Positions 33,556 to 43,059 of a stretch of 64,000 bases of DNA are shown piece by piece (within the stretch, counting starts at the first letter, position 1; each line of letters begins with the position of its first letter). Source of the DNA: Halichoerus grypus (Eukaryota > Chordata > Mammalia > Carnivora > Phocidae); NCBI RefSeq assembly GCF_964656455.1, contig NC_135726.1, positions 31,773,930 to 31,837,929 on the forward strand. The letters are read 5' to 3'. A program made the position numbers and the translations under genes. The notes beneath the pieces were generated by a model. The model was not told the origin of the DNA, made no database searches, and saw nothing but the letters and a program-made list of their open reading frames with translations.

Positions 33556-34359
33556 CTGCAGAGCAATGACCTCCTTTACCACTCATGGTTCCATTGTTCT
33601 CCATCTTCTCTGCTTCCTTGCACTCCTTAAGCTGCCCTCAAGAATCTAAGGGACAGTCAGGCCAAGTCTCTGCTGCATTTTTAATTGGTTATCTGTTCCC
33701 TGCTCCTTTCCCAAAAAGGCACAGATGTGCACACACATACACACACACAAAGGAATAAAAAGGGAAGCAAAGAGAATTAAGAAGAGAAAACAAGATAAAC
33801 GGAACCCAAGAATTAAGAGAGCTGCCGTGCCTGAACATTGCACTGGGCATGAACTCCCCAAGAGATGGGTCAGGATAGGGAAGTCTACTATTGCTAACAA
33901 ACCAGCCCAATGCCGAACAACTTAAAGCACACTTTGTTATTCCTCGCAGATGGATGGGTCAGCTGGACAGCTCTGCTGCTCTGGACCAGGTAGGCTGCTC
34001 GGGGCTGGGCTCACTCATGCATCTGGGGTCAGATGTTGTAGATGGTTCTGAGATGACCTTGACGGGGACACCTCGGCCCTGCTCCATGAGGTCTCTCATC
34101 CTCCAGTTGGCTGGCCTGGTCTTGTTCACGTGGAGGTGGCATGATTTCAATTCTTTGAATGTATGGAGACCTGGGTAAGGCCAAGCACACAGTCCAAGAC
34201 CCAAGGGAAGGGAAGACACAAGTCCTCCTGGAACGCCTCTTCCTCTAGCTTGCCATTGGCACTGGCTACACACCCTTGACCAAAGCAGGTCACAAGGCCA
34301 GTGCAGATTTAAGAAGCAGGAAATAGACCCCACCTCTTCCTGGGAGGAGTAAAGGGTTG
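33556..34359. other. Non-coding sequence with probable ancient repeat
   Basis: 33890-34270 starts GCTAACAAACCAGCCCAATG and continues CAACTTAAAGCACACTTTGT, wording that recalls an old, probably antisense, interspersed repeat. The family is not assigned. A short CA run lies near 33730. Confidence 0.35.
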
Positions 34360-34900
34360 TCACCATTTTTGCAATTTACCATAATGACTGGTCTCGGAGC
34401 TCTAATTATCAGAGAAGAAAAAATATGGCAGTTTGGGGGACCAGATCGTTCTCCCTGACCAATTCGGAAGAATGGTCCCAAGGGGCAGATACCACATTGA
34501 CTTCATTTTCTTCCTAGCAGAGATCATCTATAGAGTACTTATTACATGCCGGACCAGCACACATTCGTGTGCTTGGAAAAATTCAGATGGCACAGCATGG
34601 CTCTTGATCGTGAAGATCTTAGCTGATATGTGTAGGAATAGTTATCGTATGGCCTTTTTGCTTTGCTTTTGTGATAGGTGAGAATCAATTTTCCTCCTGT
34701 GCAAATAATATAAAAGTTTCCTTTTGAAAGAGATCGATCTAAGGCTTTCAAAGGTAGGTGAATTTACAGAAAAAAAAATTATTAGGTAAATAAATAATTT
34801 TTATTAAAACAGACTGAATAATCTGTATAAAAATGTGTAAATAATAATTAACACTAAATAACTACGGTATAGGTAGGAAGTATGTGGTCGTAGGAAAACT
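34360..34900. promoter_or_regulatory. CNE-like AT-rich block
   Basis: Repeat-free and AT-rich, with AGCTCTAATTATCAGAG, AAATTATTAGGTAAATAAAT and GTGTAAATAATAATTAACAC. Candidate regulatory DNA by composition only. Confidence 0.3.
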
Positions 34901-35924
34901 CATGAAGATGCAGGCAAAGGACTGAAATCTGAGGAACACATCTCTTCATCCCAGAGATGGAATTACTGTGATTTCCATTCCGCAGAAGGGGAAACTGAGG
35001 CCAGACGGGGCCCACAGGGGCTCAGATCCAAGATGCTGCCAGATGCACGGCTCTGCCTGGAAAGACCCTGGCTGAGAGTTCTCGTGTGGCTTGTGATAGG
35101 ATGTGCGACACACAGCAGAGGTTTGTGGCAGCATCTGTCACCAAGTGAGTCCCTTGGGGCTTCCCGGGTGTCTGCTCCTCTCCCCCCCTCCACCCCGGCC
35201 ATTCCTGGCTTCTAAGTATAACAGGACTGCAGACCAGGGTCCTGGCAAGACAAACTCTCAGAATTTGAATCAAATGGAATCTGAACCAGAAGTTTCCCTG
35301 GAGACCCCAACGAGGTGAGGGGCCAGAATCTGCAGGAGGGGTAGGTGAATGCACGGTGCGTATCCACAGAAGGCCCCTGGCACCTGAGGGCAGCGCTGGA
35401 GAAATCAGGAGAAAATGGAAGGCTCATAGGAAAGGAGACAGGAGAACCTCACACCCCCTGCCCTGCTGTCACTGAGCCTCCAAGCTAAGGAAAGGATGTC
35501 CCATGGGGGCCAGTCGTGGGGGCTGAGGGACCTAGGCCCAGCGAGGGAGTGGTTAAAGGGATGTGGCAAAGCTCTTTCTGGCCCCACACCCCCGGCCCCA
35601 GGGCTCTGGGCCTCACAGGCATCCAGCTGCTCATTGAGCACTCCCCCCCCCCCCCCCCGGTTTCATATCTCTTGCAAGTTCTCCCTGATGTCTAGCTGTT
35701 TTTCGCTCCTTTCTTCAAATAGGTTCTGGCCAAGGAGGAAAAGTAGACCAGCATCTTATGGTGCCCTCATGCCGAAGCACCCTCCAAACAAGAGCCCACC
35801 CAGACGTGCCCCATGATGTCCCCAAAGCTAACGGGTAGCCAAGGAGAGCCTGGGGTGGTGGGTGGAGCCAGGAGTCCGGTGGGAAGGCGGTTTCTGCTTC
35901 AGTGGGCCAGACCCTTATTCTGCT
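34901..35924. other. Unique GC-rich non-coding sequence with C16 run
   Basis: A homopolymer of 16 C lies at 35643-35658. No exon is recognised. Confidence 0.4.
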
Positions 35925-36080
35925 CATTCATTTATTTATTCACGTCCCATTCATTCACTCGGTGGCACAGCCCTGATGCCACCTTTGAGGAGTTAGGGGA
36001 AGCTTTCTGTGTTCACCTCTGAACCCCACCCAGCATGGCGGTGGCTCTGGGGACAGAGAAGAACAGAGCTGAGTGAGGCC
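35925..36080 (-). mobile_element. L2 LINE 3' end, antisense
   Basis: TCATTCATTTATTTATTCAC and CCCATTCATTCACTCGGTGG, then GGCTCTGGGGACAGAGAAGA, match an antisense L2 terminus. Confidence 0.5.
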
Positions 36081-36084
36081 GGAG

Positions 36085-36240
36085 GGTCAACAGCCTGGGC
36101 TTGAAGTCGGAACCTGTCTTCACGGGCTGTGTGGCCTGGGCAAACCCCACAACACTTGAGAATAGTCATCAAATCCACCCCACAGAGAGTATTTGAGGAT
36201 TAAATGAGACCATCCGAGTAAAGTGCTTAGAAAACATCTG
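36085..36240 (+). mobile_element. MIR SINE
   Basis: AGCCTGGGCTTGAAGTCGGA, GCTGTGTGGCCTGGGCAAAC, GAGGATTAAATGAGACCATC and AAGTGCTTAGAAAACATCTG are in MIR order. Confidence 0.85.
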
Positions 36241-36285
36241 GCTCGGGTCCAGTCTGGAAAACAAGGGAGCTAGCTGCTCATCCGG

Positions 36286-36660
36286 GTGTTGCTACTTCCG
36301 CTCCCTTCCCTCACACATCCCCAGGCTGCCCAGGCTCATCTTCACTCATTTCATGCCCCAGAACCCTTGCTCAGGCTTTCTCCATTCACCTGGAGTGGCC
36401 CCCCATGCCGCCCCCCAATCCAGCCTGGGCCAGCCCACTGCCCACCTCCTCCAGGAAGCCCTGGGCACAGCTGGAGCCTGCCCCACCATCCCCGCAGCCA
36501 GGCTTTGGCATTCACAGTGGCTGTCCCTTACCACTTTGGGGGGGTTCATCTCCTCTGCCCAATGGTGATGTGCTCTTTGGTTAAGGCTAAGTCCTCCCCT
36601 TTTTCCGTAGCCTTGCCCAGGTGCGCCTTCTGGCGGTCCGATGGGATTTGCTCCAGGAAA
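36286..36660 (+). mobile_element. Possible L2/L3-like LINE fragment
   Basis: TTCACCTGGAGTGGCC and CACCTCCTCCAGGAAGCCCT are compatible with a very diverged sense CR1/L2-type LINE 3' region. Weak call. Confidence 0.3.
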
Positions 36661-36674
36661 CAGCATCTCTAGGA

Positions 36675-36908
36675 CAGTGGTTCTCAAATGGGTGTGATTT
36701 TGCCCCCGCCCCCCCCCCCGCAGGAGGCATTTGGCATCATCTGGAGACATTATTGGTTGTCACAACTGGAGTGGGGAGGGGGTGCTACAGTCATATAGTA
36801 GGTAGAGGCCAGGGAGGATGCTAAACACCCCACAATGTATAGGACACTGCGCTCCCCATGAAGACTTATCCGGCTCAAAATGTCCCCAGTGCAGAGGGAG
36901 AGAATCCA
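36675..36908 (+). mobile_element. MER20-like hAT-Charlie element, copy 2
   Basis: Starts CAGTGGTTCTCAAATGGGTG, continues GTGATTTTGCCCCC, TCTGGAGACATTATTGGTTG, TAGAGGCCAGGGAGGATGCT and CGGCTCAAAATGTCC. Same family and orientation as 10581-10791, with a C-run expansion near 36701-36719. Confidence 0.8.
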
Positions 36909-37239
36909 TGCTTTCAGGAGACACCTGTTCCTCGGGGAGCCGTTCCAGCTAATTTGGTTCTTAGGACTGCACAAATCACGGCTGGCCGGCGCCCCTCCTT
37001 TGCATCCTCCAGCACCCGGAGCTGCGTCCACGCCCAAGTGGAGCCCTCACGCACCCCGCCCCTCGTCCGCGCATCCGTGAGTCCCTGCGGACTTGTATGA
37101 AGCTATTGACCTGTGACTAAGGCAGCTGAGCTCGCCTTGTTCCCGCCGGGCAGGGACAATACACCATTAACTGGGGAGGGGGGTGCTGTAGGGGGAGAGG
37201 GCGGGAAACAGGGTGGGGCCAGAGCCGTCCTGGGAGGGG
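36909..37239. other. Unique GC-rich non-coding sequence
   Basis: CpG-bearing around 36975-37090 (GCGTCCACGCCC, CTCGTCCGCGCATCCG). It is too short to call a CpG island. No exon is recognised. Confidence 0.35.
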
Positions 37240-37370
37240 AGTGAGGGGTCCCCGGCACTAATTGTTATAATTAAGACAACATGAACTAAGTATCTCCATC
37301 TAGAAGCCCAGTACGTGAGCATCACGCTTCACTCGCATCCCTAATGAGATGCCTCCTCCCGCCAACTTCG
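37240..37370. promoter_or_regulatory. Short CNE-like block
   Basis: GGCACTAATTGTTATAATTA then CGCATCCCTAATGAGATGCC, repeat-free between GC-rich DNA and a MIR. Weak inference of regulatory DNA. Confidence 0.25.
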
Positions 37371-37371
37371 G

Positions 37372-37495
37372 TGGTATCGCCGATTATTCTGATGTCACAG
37401 ATGCAGAAACTGAGGCTAAGAGAAATCCGACGATTTGCCCAAGGTCACCCAGCTGGTAGATGGGGAAGTAGAGGCAGGAACCCAGATTATCTGAA
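37372..37495 (-). mobile_element. MIR SINE, antisense
   Basis: CAGATGCAGAAACTGAGGCT, TTTGCCCAAGGTCACCCAGC and GTAGAGGCAGGAACCCAGAT form an antisense MIR core. Confidence 0.85.
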
Positions 37496-38030
37496 GTAGG
37501 TTTTCATTAAGTACCTACTCCGAGCAAAGCACAGGGAAAGTACCAGATGGGGAATTGGTAACCTCAGGGGGTCGCAGCCCCCTGAAGAACCTGCTGGAAC
37601 CTCCCCCCCCCCGCCACGCCCCTCCTGCCAGGGTCTGCCGCTTACTTACCACGAGTCTCCACCCTGGCCACCACTGATTGGACAAGGAGAGGATCTGACT
37701 GAAGATGAGCCAATCAAAATCTTTCTCCAAGGAACTGGAAATTAGGGCAGAAAGTGTGCCATCAGATAGTGGTGAGCCGGGTCTTGGGGGAGCTGCGCCC
37801 AGGTCTGACCTGGTGTTCAAAGCCAAGGGCAGTCGGAACTGAGGGAAGGTCAAACCCTGCCAACTTCGAGAGGCACTCAGTCTAGGTCGAGGCAGGGAGC
37901 CCCTGACCTGCCACGCAGCCCTGGAGGAAGAGATGGTCCTCCGAGCGCCTTACTCCCTGCATCTTGATTCCAAAGGAATCCCCGAATCTCAGAGTTCGAA
38001 TGTGGTTTTGCTCTCTGCATCTAAGTCTGA
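37496..38030. other. Unique non-coding sequence
   Basis: No repeat or gene recognised; a short C-run sits near 37603. Confidence 0.4.
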
Positions 38031-38248
38031 AGTCAGCAAGCTTTTCCTGTAAAGGGCCTGATAGTAAATGTTTGGGGTTTTGAGGGTTACACAATCTGCG
38101 CCCCGATCGCTGGGCTCTGCCCCTGCAGCAGGGAAGCAGCTGTAGACAGTAGGAGATGAAGGAGCCTGACCGGGTCCCCTAACCCTTAAAATACCAGAAT
38201 GCACAGAAGGCATAATTTGGCCCGCGGGCTGTAGTTTGCTGACCCCTG
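38031..38248. mobile_element. hAT-type non-autonomous DNA transposon
   Basis: The left end GTCAGCAAGCTTTTCCTG and the right end TAGTTTGCTGACCCCTG are inverted repeats (GTCAGCAARC). Inside, TGTAAAGGGCCTGATAGTAA and AATTTGGCCCGCGGGCTG are hallmarks of a known Charlie-type family. There is no transposase. The exact family name is not assigned. Confidence 0.8.
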
Positions 38249-38889
38249 ATTCAAATAAAGCCTGGGGCCCAGTGTACAGCATTTGCCCAAAGCACCAGTT
38301 CTTGTGTCTCAGGAGATGGCAGGGCCATTTACGCCGTTGTCTGGCCAGAAAGCTGGGGTGTCGCTGAGCGGGCAATGCCCCACCCCTCTCCCTTGGGTAC
38401 TGGCCTCTGGACCTGGAAGCTGCTTACTACAGACTCCCGCAGCCCTGGGGCCCCAGCTCCCTCACCCCTCAGGGCTGAGATGTGTGCTCCACCCCATCTC
38501 CCTCAAGTCCCCAGCAGGAATAAGTTCTAGATGCCCACAACGGTCACTTCTTTGTGTTACACCTGTAGTGAGTGCCTCCCTGACTCACTTCTCTCCCCCG
38601 TGGGTGCTTCCTGGGAGCGCCTCTCAGATAAACCCCGGACACTGGAATCCTGCTCTCAGGAGCTCTGGAACCAAACTGAGACACGCAGGACTCAGTGATG
38701 CTTCTCTCATTCTCTCTCGCCCCACACCCAAACTGGGAGCAGATTGGCTCTTCTTTCAAAATACGTGGAGAATCCAGCTACCTCTCACCACGGCACTGCC
38801 TTCCCGGTGCCCAAAGCCACAGCCGTCTCTGGGGCCCTTACTCTCCTCTCTCCACACACAGCAACCGAACAAAACCAAATCAAGCCAAG
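38249..38889. other. Unique non-coding sequence
   Basis: A 217-codon open frame spans 38283-38936, but it is Pro/Ser/Leu-rich, has no domain wording and runs into the L2 that follows. It is not accepted as a gene. Confidence 0.45.
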
Positions 38890-39420
38890 TCCCGCCCCTG
38901 CTTGAAACCCTCCTGGGGGCATCCCATCACATTTAGAATAAAATACCGAGTCCTTCCCTGGGTCTATAAGGCCTTACAGGACCTGGCTCCTGACAGCCCC
39001 TCTGCTCTCTTCCTGAAACACGCCCCCCTTTCACTCACTCACTCCATCATTCTGGCCTCTTGGCTATTTTTTGAACACTGCACACGTGGTCATACCTCAG
39101 GGCCTTTGCACTGGCTGTGGCACTCGCTTAGACCCCTGTTCGCGGAAAGATCTACAATGGCTCGTCCTCTCAGTACATTCAAGCCTCGATTCACATTTGA
39201 CATGATTAGTGAGGTCTTCACTGTCTATTCTCCTTAGAATAGATCCCTTCTTCCATCCCCCCTTCCTGTCCCTCCCCTTGTCCTGCTGTCTTGCTATCTC
39301 TCCTGCTACTGACAGGGTATTATATATTTATTTTTCTTATATGACTTTTGTTTGGTCTTTCCCAAACAGAATGTCATCTGCTCTGACCTGTGCCTGGCAT
39401 CTACTAGTGATTTAATAGGT
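38890..39420 (+). mobile_element. L2 LINE 3' region
   Basis: A long sense L2: CTTGAAACCCTCCTGGGGGC, TCTATAAGGCCTTACAGGAC, TCATTCTGGCCTCTTGGCTA, CTCAGGGCCTTTGCACTGGC, TTAGTGAGGTCTTCACTGTC, and near the end CAGAATGTCATCTGCTC. No open frame remains. Confidence 0.85.
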
Positions 39421-39439
39421 AGTGACGAGGGAAGGAGAA

Positions 39440-39640
39440 CAGGTGTGAGGCTGCCTGGCTTCCGAGCTTGGCTCTGCCATCTAACAGCTGTCTGACCTGG
39501 AACAAATCACTTTCCCTCCCGACGTCTCAGATTCTCATCTGTAGAGTAAAAATAAATAAGAAAACCACAATAAGAATACCTGTCTGATGAGACTGTTGTG
39601 GGGATCAGGTGAGATCATCCACGTACAGTACGTGGCAGGT
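39440..39640 (+). mobile_element. MIR SINE, near full length
   Basis: GCTGCCTGGCTTCCGAGCTT, GGCTCTGCCATCTAACAGCT, GTCTGACCTGGAACAAATCA and CAGATTCTCATCTGTAGAGT are in MIR order, followed by TTGTGGGGATCAGGTGAG. Confidence 0.88.
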
Positions 39641-39664
39641 AGGTTGAGGTTTGGGATGACCCTG

Positions 39665-39780
39665 GCGTTTCAGTTCCTCCATCTGAGGAACTGAGGTTGT
39701 GGCAAGAATTAAATGAGATGATGAAGATAAACAGAGAGGCCTTGGCATATAGCCAATCACTATAAAAATTAGTGATTATT
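39665..39780 (+). mobile_element. MIR-like 3' tail, second copy
   Basis: GTTTCAGTTCCTCCATCTGA followed by AGAATTAAATGAGATGATGA and CCTTGGCATATAGCCAATCA resembles a second MIR 3' half placed right after the first. Confidence 0.6.
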
Positions 39781-40094
39781 TTTTATAAATATGCACACCA
39801 ACACAGCCACACGCCCATTTCCGCCTTCCCGGACCCAGTTCCCCATAGGACCTGGAATTAGCATGAACCCGAGACCTTGAAGTTGATGGCTGAGGAAGGA
39901 CGGCTCCAGATTAGCCACTTCCACCCTCATTGTCTCTGAGCTGATGCCAGCACATTCTTTCTGGGAGTTTTCTCTTCCTGCACACTCTGCGGCCCCTGGT
40001 CGCCGGGAGACAGGCAGCCTGGCGTCCTTGTAAAGCAGCCCCACACAGGCACGAGAGCCCCAGCCGCCCCCCTCCGGAGCCCAGACCACCAGGC
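39781..40094. other. Unique GC-rich non-coding sequence
   Basis: No repeat or gene recognised. It flanks a CNE-like block. Confidence 0.35.
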
Positions 40095-40290
40095 TGAGCA
40101 GCCACCGCGCCTCTCTGTGATGTTGCTCCTTATTAGGCATCATTAGGTACACAGTAATTATAATAATTATGTGCACTGCTTAGGCGACCATCCTCGGTAA
40201 CAACCACTGCTATTCAAAAGTCATAATTGCTGCATCGAGACTTAAAATGAAGGCTAATTTGATGTCAGAGGCTCCCCCCTCCAACTCACG
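40095..40290. promoter_or_regulatory. CNE-like block with clustered TAATTA-type sites
   Basis: ATTAGGCATCATTAGGTACA, then an almost palindromic AGTAATTATAATAATTATG at 40153-40171, then CATAATTGCTGCATCG and GGCTAATTTGATGTCAG. It is repeat-free. Several homeodomain-type cores occur within 130 bp. Enhancer role is inferred. Confidence 0.35.
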
Positions 40291-40469
40291 GCCCCCTCTA
40301 CCCAAAATGCCCCCATGACCACCGGCCATCCTTGATTAATCTGCAGAACCCAAAACAAAAGATTGGGTCCACAGAGAGGGTGGCTGGGCCTCCGGATTAA
40401 GAGGAAGCATGTGGATGCTGGGAGGACAACTCGCAGGGTGTCGAATCATTTAAAAAGGATTTGAGGTCA

Positions 40470-40600
40470 CAGCATGGCTGAAGAACCGGGGCTGGGCGTC
40501 AGGAGATGGGGTCCGAATCCTGGTTGCGTCAAGGGCTTGCTGTGATTTTGAGCAGGTTGCCTCCTTCCCCATCTGTGCGGTTGGAGAGGTTTACTTCCAG
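40470..40600 (+). mobile_element. MIR SINE fragment
   Basis: GGTCCGAATCCTGGTTGCGT, GATTTTGAGCAGGTTGCCTC and TTCCCCATCTGTGCGGTTGG are diverged MIR. Confidence 0.7.
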
Positions 40601-40764
40601 AACTGCTGGGGGGAGGGTGCTTTCCTTCCAGTGACAGGTTACTGGGGAGCAGGGGATAAAAGAGACACAAGCAGAGTTGCTTTGATGAAGACCCCCTGCC
40701 CTATCCCACCTCTCCAGCGCCTTCTGAGGTACCTCCGTGAACCCTTAGTTTTCCTGGTTGTGCC

Positions 40765-40935
40765 TCAAGTTCAGCTCCACATGGGATTCACTGGGGAGAC
40801 TTAAAACAGCCGATACCTGAGTCCTACTCCAGAGGTTCTGGTTTCATTGGCCCAGAATGCAGCCTGGACACCAGGATTATTTTTACATTTCCCTGGGTGA
40901 TGCTAAAGAGCAGCCACATTTGAGAAGGGCTGTTC
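40765..40935 (+). mobile_element. MER5-type hAT-Charlie element
   Basis: GGGATTCACTGGGGAGACTT, AAAACAGCCGATACCTGAGT, CCAGAGGTTCTGGTTTCATT, CAGGATTATTTTTACATTTC and CCACATTTGAGAAGGGCTG follow a MER5-like non-autonomous DNA transposon. There is no coding capacity. Confidence 0.75.
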
Positions 40936-42534
40936 TATGCACTTCTATCTGAACATTCAAAGGGTCTAAAATTCTGCCAAGCCCAGTGCAAGGGTTTCTT
41001 CTCTCTGAGCCTCAGTTTCCCCATTTTCCAAAATGAAAGCCTCGAAAGCCATGGCCTCCAAGGACCTCCCAGCTCTCTGTTTCCTTTGGACTGGAATCAC
41101 TCCAGAGCTTGGCACGCTGACAGTGTCTGAAGCATGAGGGAAAGCAAGGCTTCATAGACCCTTTTTTTTCTCTGCCAAATGATGTTTGTATCTGCTCCTA
41201 TGTGTGCAGGCCTGGCCCCAGTGCTGCAGAATAAAAAGCATAAGAGGAAGATAACTAACTGCTCCTTGCCCTCAAAGTACTTTAGGAACCAACAGGGAAC
41301 CATTTATCGGAAATAAAAGGGGTTAAGAGCAACACACACACACGTGCACAGAAGTCACCAGCATTCAACTTCCCCAAAGGTAAATGGCAGTTCTTATTAC
41401 GGTTGTCCTCAAATCCAGCATTTTTCCCGGTGGGTTGGGGAAAACATTAATTCCATGAGAAGATGCTCAGTGAAAATATGGATACACAGGGGAACACCAA
41501 TTCCTGCATGGTGGAGGGTCACAGTGCAAGTGAGCAGGGTAACAATAATCCTGTAATAAATAATCCATGCAATCCATAATCCTGTTTTACTCCGTTTAAC
41601 CTGTAGCTCCCAAACCTCTTTGACCACAGAATTCCACTAAGAGTCTTTGGAACTAGTGGTCGACTAAGCACAGACTGAAACAGACAAATGTACAGACACA
41701 GACACCTCGTTAGTGAGGTTTAGCGAATCAGAGACCTAACTCTGAGCAGCTTTCAGCAGAACACTGGTGAAATGGCCATGAATTTGTCTGACTTTGGCTT
41801 CAGGAAAGACAACGTCCTCAAGGGGTCCTGCAAGAAATGAAGATAAACCATGGGTGCGTTTCAGGGAACAGGGGGACAGCACACACCAGCAAAGACCTGT
41901 CCACATGGATGCAAAATGTGGAGTCAGCAGGAAAAGGAGGTGATCCAGATGGGATTCAAACAGAAGCTCCAACTCTATCCCCTTGAGAAGGGATAGGTAG
42001 TTGACAGCCCTTGCTTTGTTTTGATAGGTCAATTATCTGCAGCGCATTCTTTTATTGTCATTATTATAGTCCAGGTTTTAAAAGAAGAATCTTCAGATAA
42101 GGAATGGGCTGGACATCAGTAGCCCCTCGTGAAGAGGAATACCTTGAGGCAGCAGCGGCTGCCAAGTACCCCAAAGCACCTAGACTCTTCACTTCTCCAC
42201 TCTGGGTAGCCCCCACCCATCCCAAGTCATTCCTGGGTTGATGAACTCATAGAGGGCTTCACAGAAGCAGTGTCAGGGAGTAGGGTATTTGCAAATAGTG
42301 GTATTTCTCTCTAAAAAGCAATCCCCCAGCTGGATCCTTGGAGGAATGCATCTATGCAACAGGATTCTTCTAGAATGTGATTACCCTCCTGATCTCTGGC
42401 AAAGGGACACAGAATGACCCTCTCTCACCATGAAGCACCATCTGCCAAGTGCTGCCACCCTGGGCGTGAGACACATACCAGCTCTATGGAGCTAGGAGGA
42501 AAAATAGCAGATAATTCTTATATAAACCCACCAC
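40936..42534. other. Non-coding sequence with weak repeat traces
   Basis: A MIR-like scrap near 41005 (CTGAGCCTCAGTTTCCCCAT). A hAT-like trace near 41609 (CTCCCAAACCTCTTTGACCA). A short CA run near 41333-41344. No gene is supported. Confidence 0.35.
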
Positions 42535-42700
42535 ACAGGAGGCACTGTTTTAAGCACTTTACATGTTATTACCTCATTTAATCCTCAATATAACCCTATC
42601 GGTTGGAAACTGCTATTATCCCCATTTTGCAGATGATGAAACTGAGGCAGGAGAAATTAGGCAAGTTGCTCTGATCACATAGCTGGAAAGTAGTAAGGAA
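42535..42700 (-). mobile_element. MIR SINE, antisense
   Basis: TAAGCACTTTACATGTTATT, ACCTCATTTAATCCTCAATA, TATCCCCATTTTGCAGATGA and TGAAACTGAGGCAGGAGAAA give a clear antisense MIR. Confidence 0.9.
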
Positions 42701-43059
42701 CACATTGTAGAAGTCTTTTCTCAAGTTCTTCCCTTTGACACTTTACCAGCCTGAAATCCTCCAGGTTTTCAAGGAAGGGTAGTAGAGTAGAGGGGATTGC
42801 TTAAGAGCTGGGACCCAGAAATTTTTGATGGGATCCCTTGAAGATCTTTGGCCAATTGATGTGCTATGCATGTGCAGAGAAAGATTCTGCAAGGCTAGTT
42901 GGAAGCTGCTGCTGAAGGTTGATTGTTGAATAACAGAGGTTATACTATGTAGGGAGTTCTGGTCCAGTCAGAATGAAGAGACCCTTACTGAGTACCTCGG
43001 GCATTCAATGGAGAAAAAAAGAAAGTTTATGCATTAAAAGAAAGGACAATAACCCAGAG
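42701..43059. other. Non-coding sequence leading into the LINE-1 nest
   Basis: No repeat is named with confidence. The exact 5' limit of the following L1 is uncertain and could fall here. Confidence 0.35.

Noticed and set aside
38283..38936. 217-codon open frame on the plus strand
   Set aside because: Pro/Ser/Leu-rich with no domain wording, and its end lies in L2 sequence; best explained by chance in GC-rich DNA.
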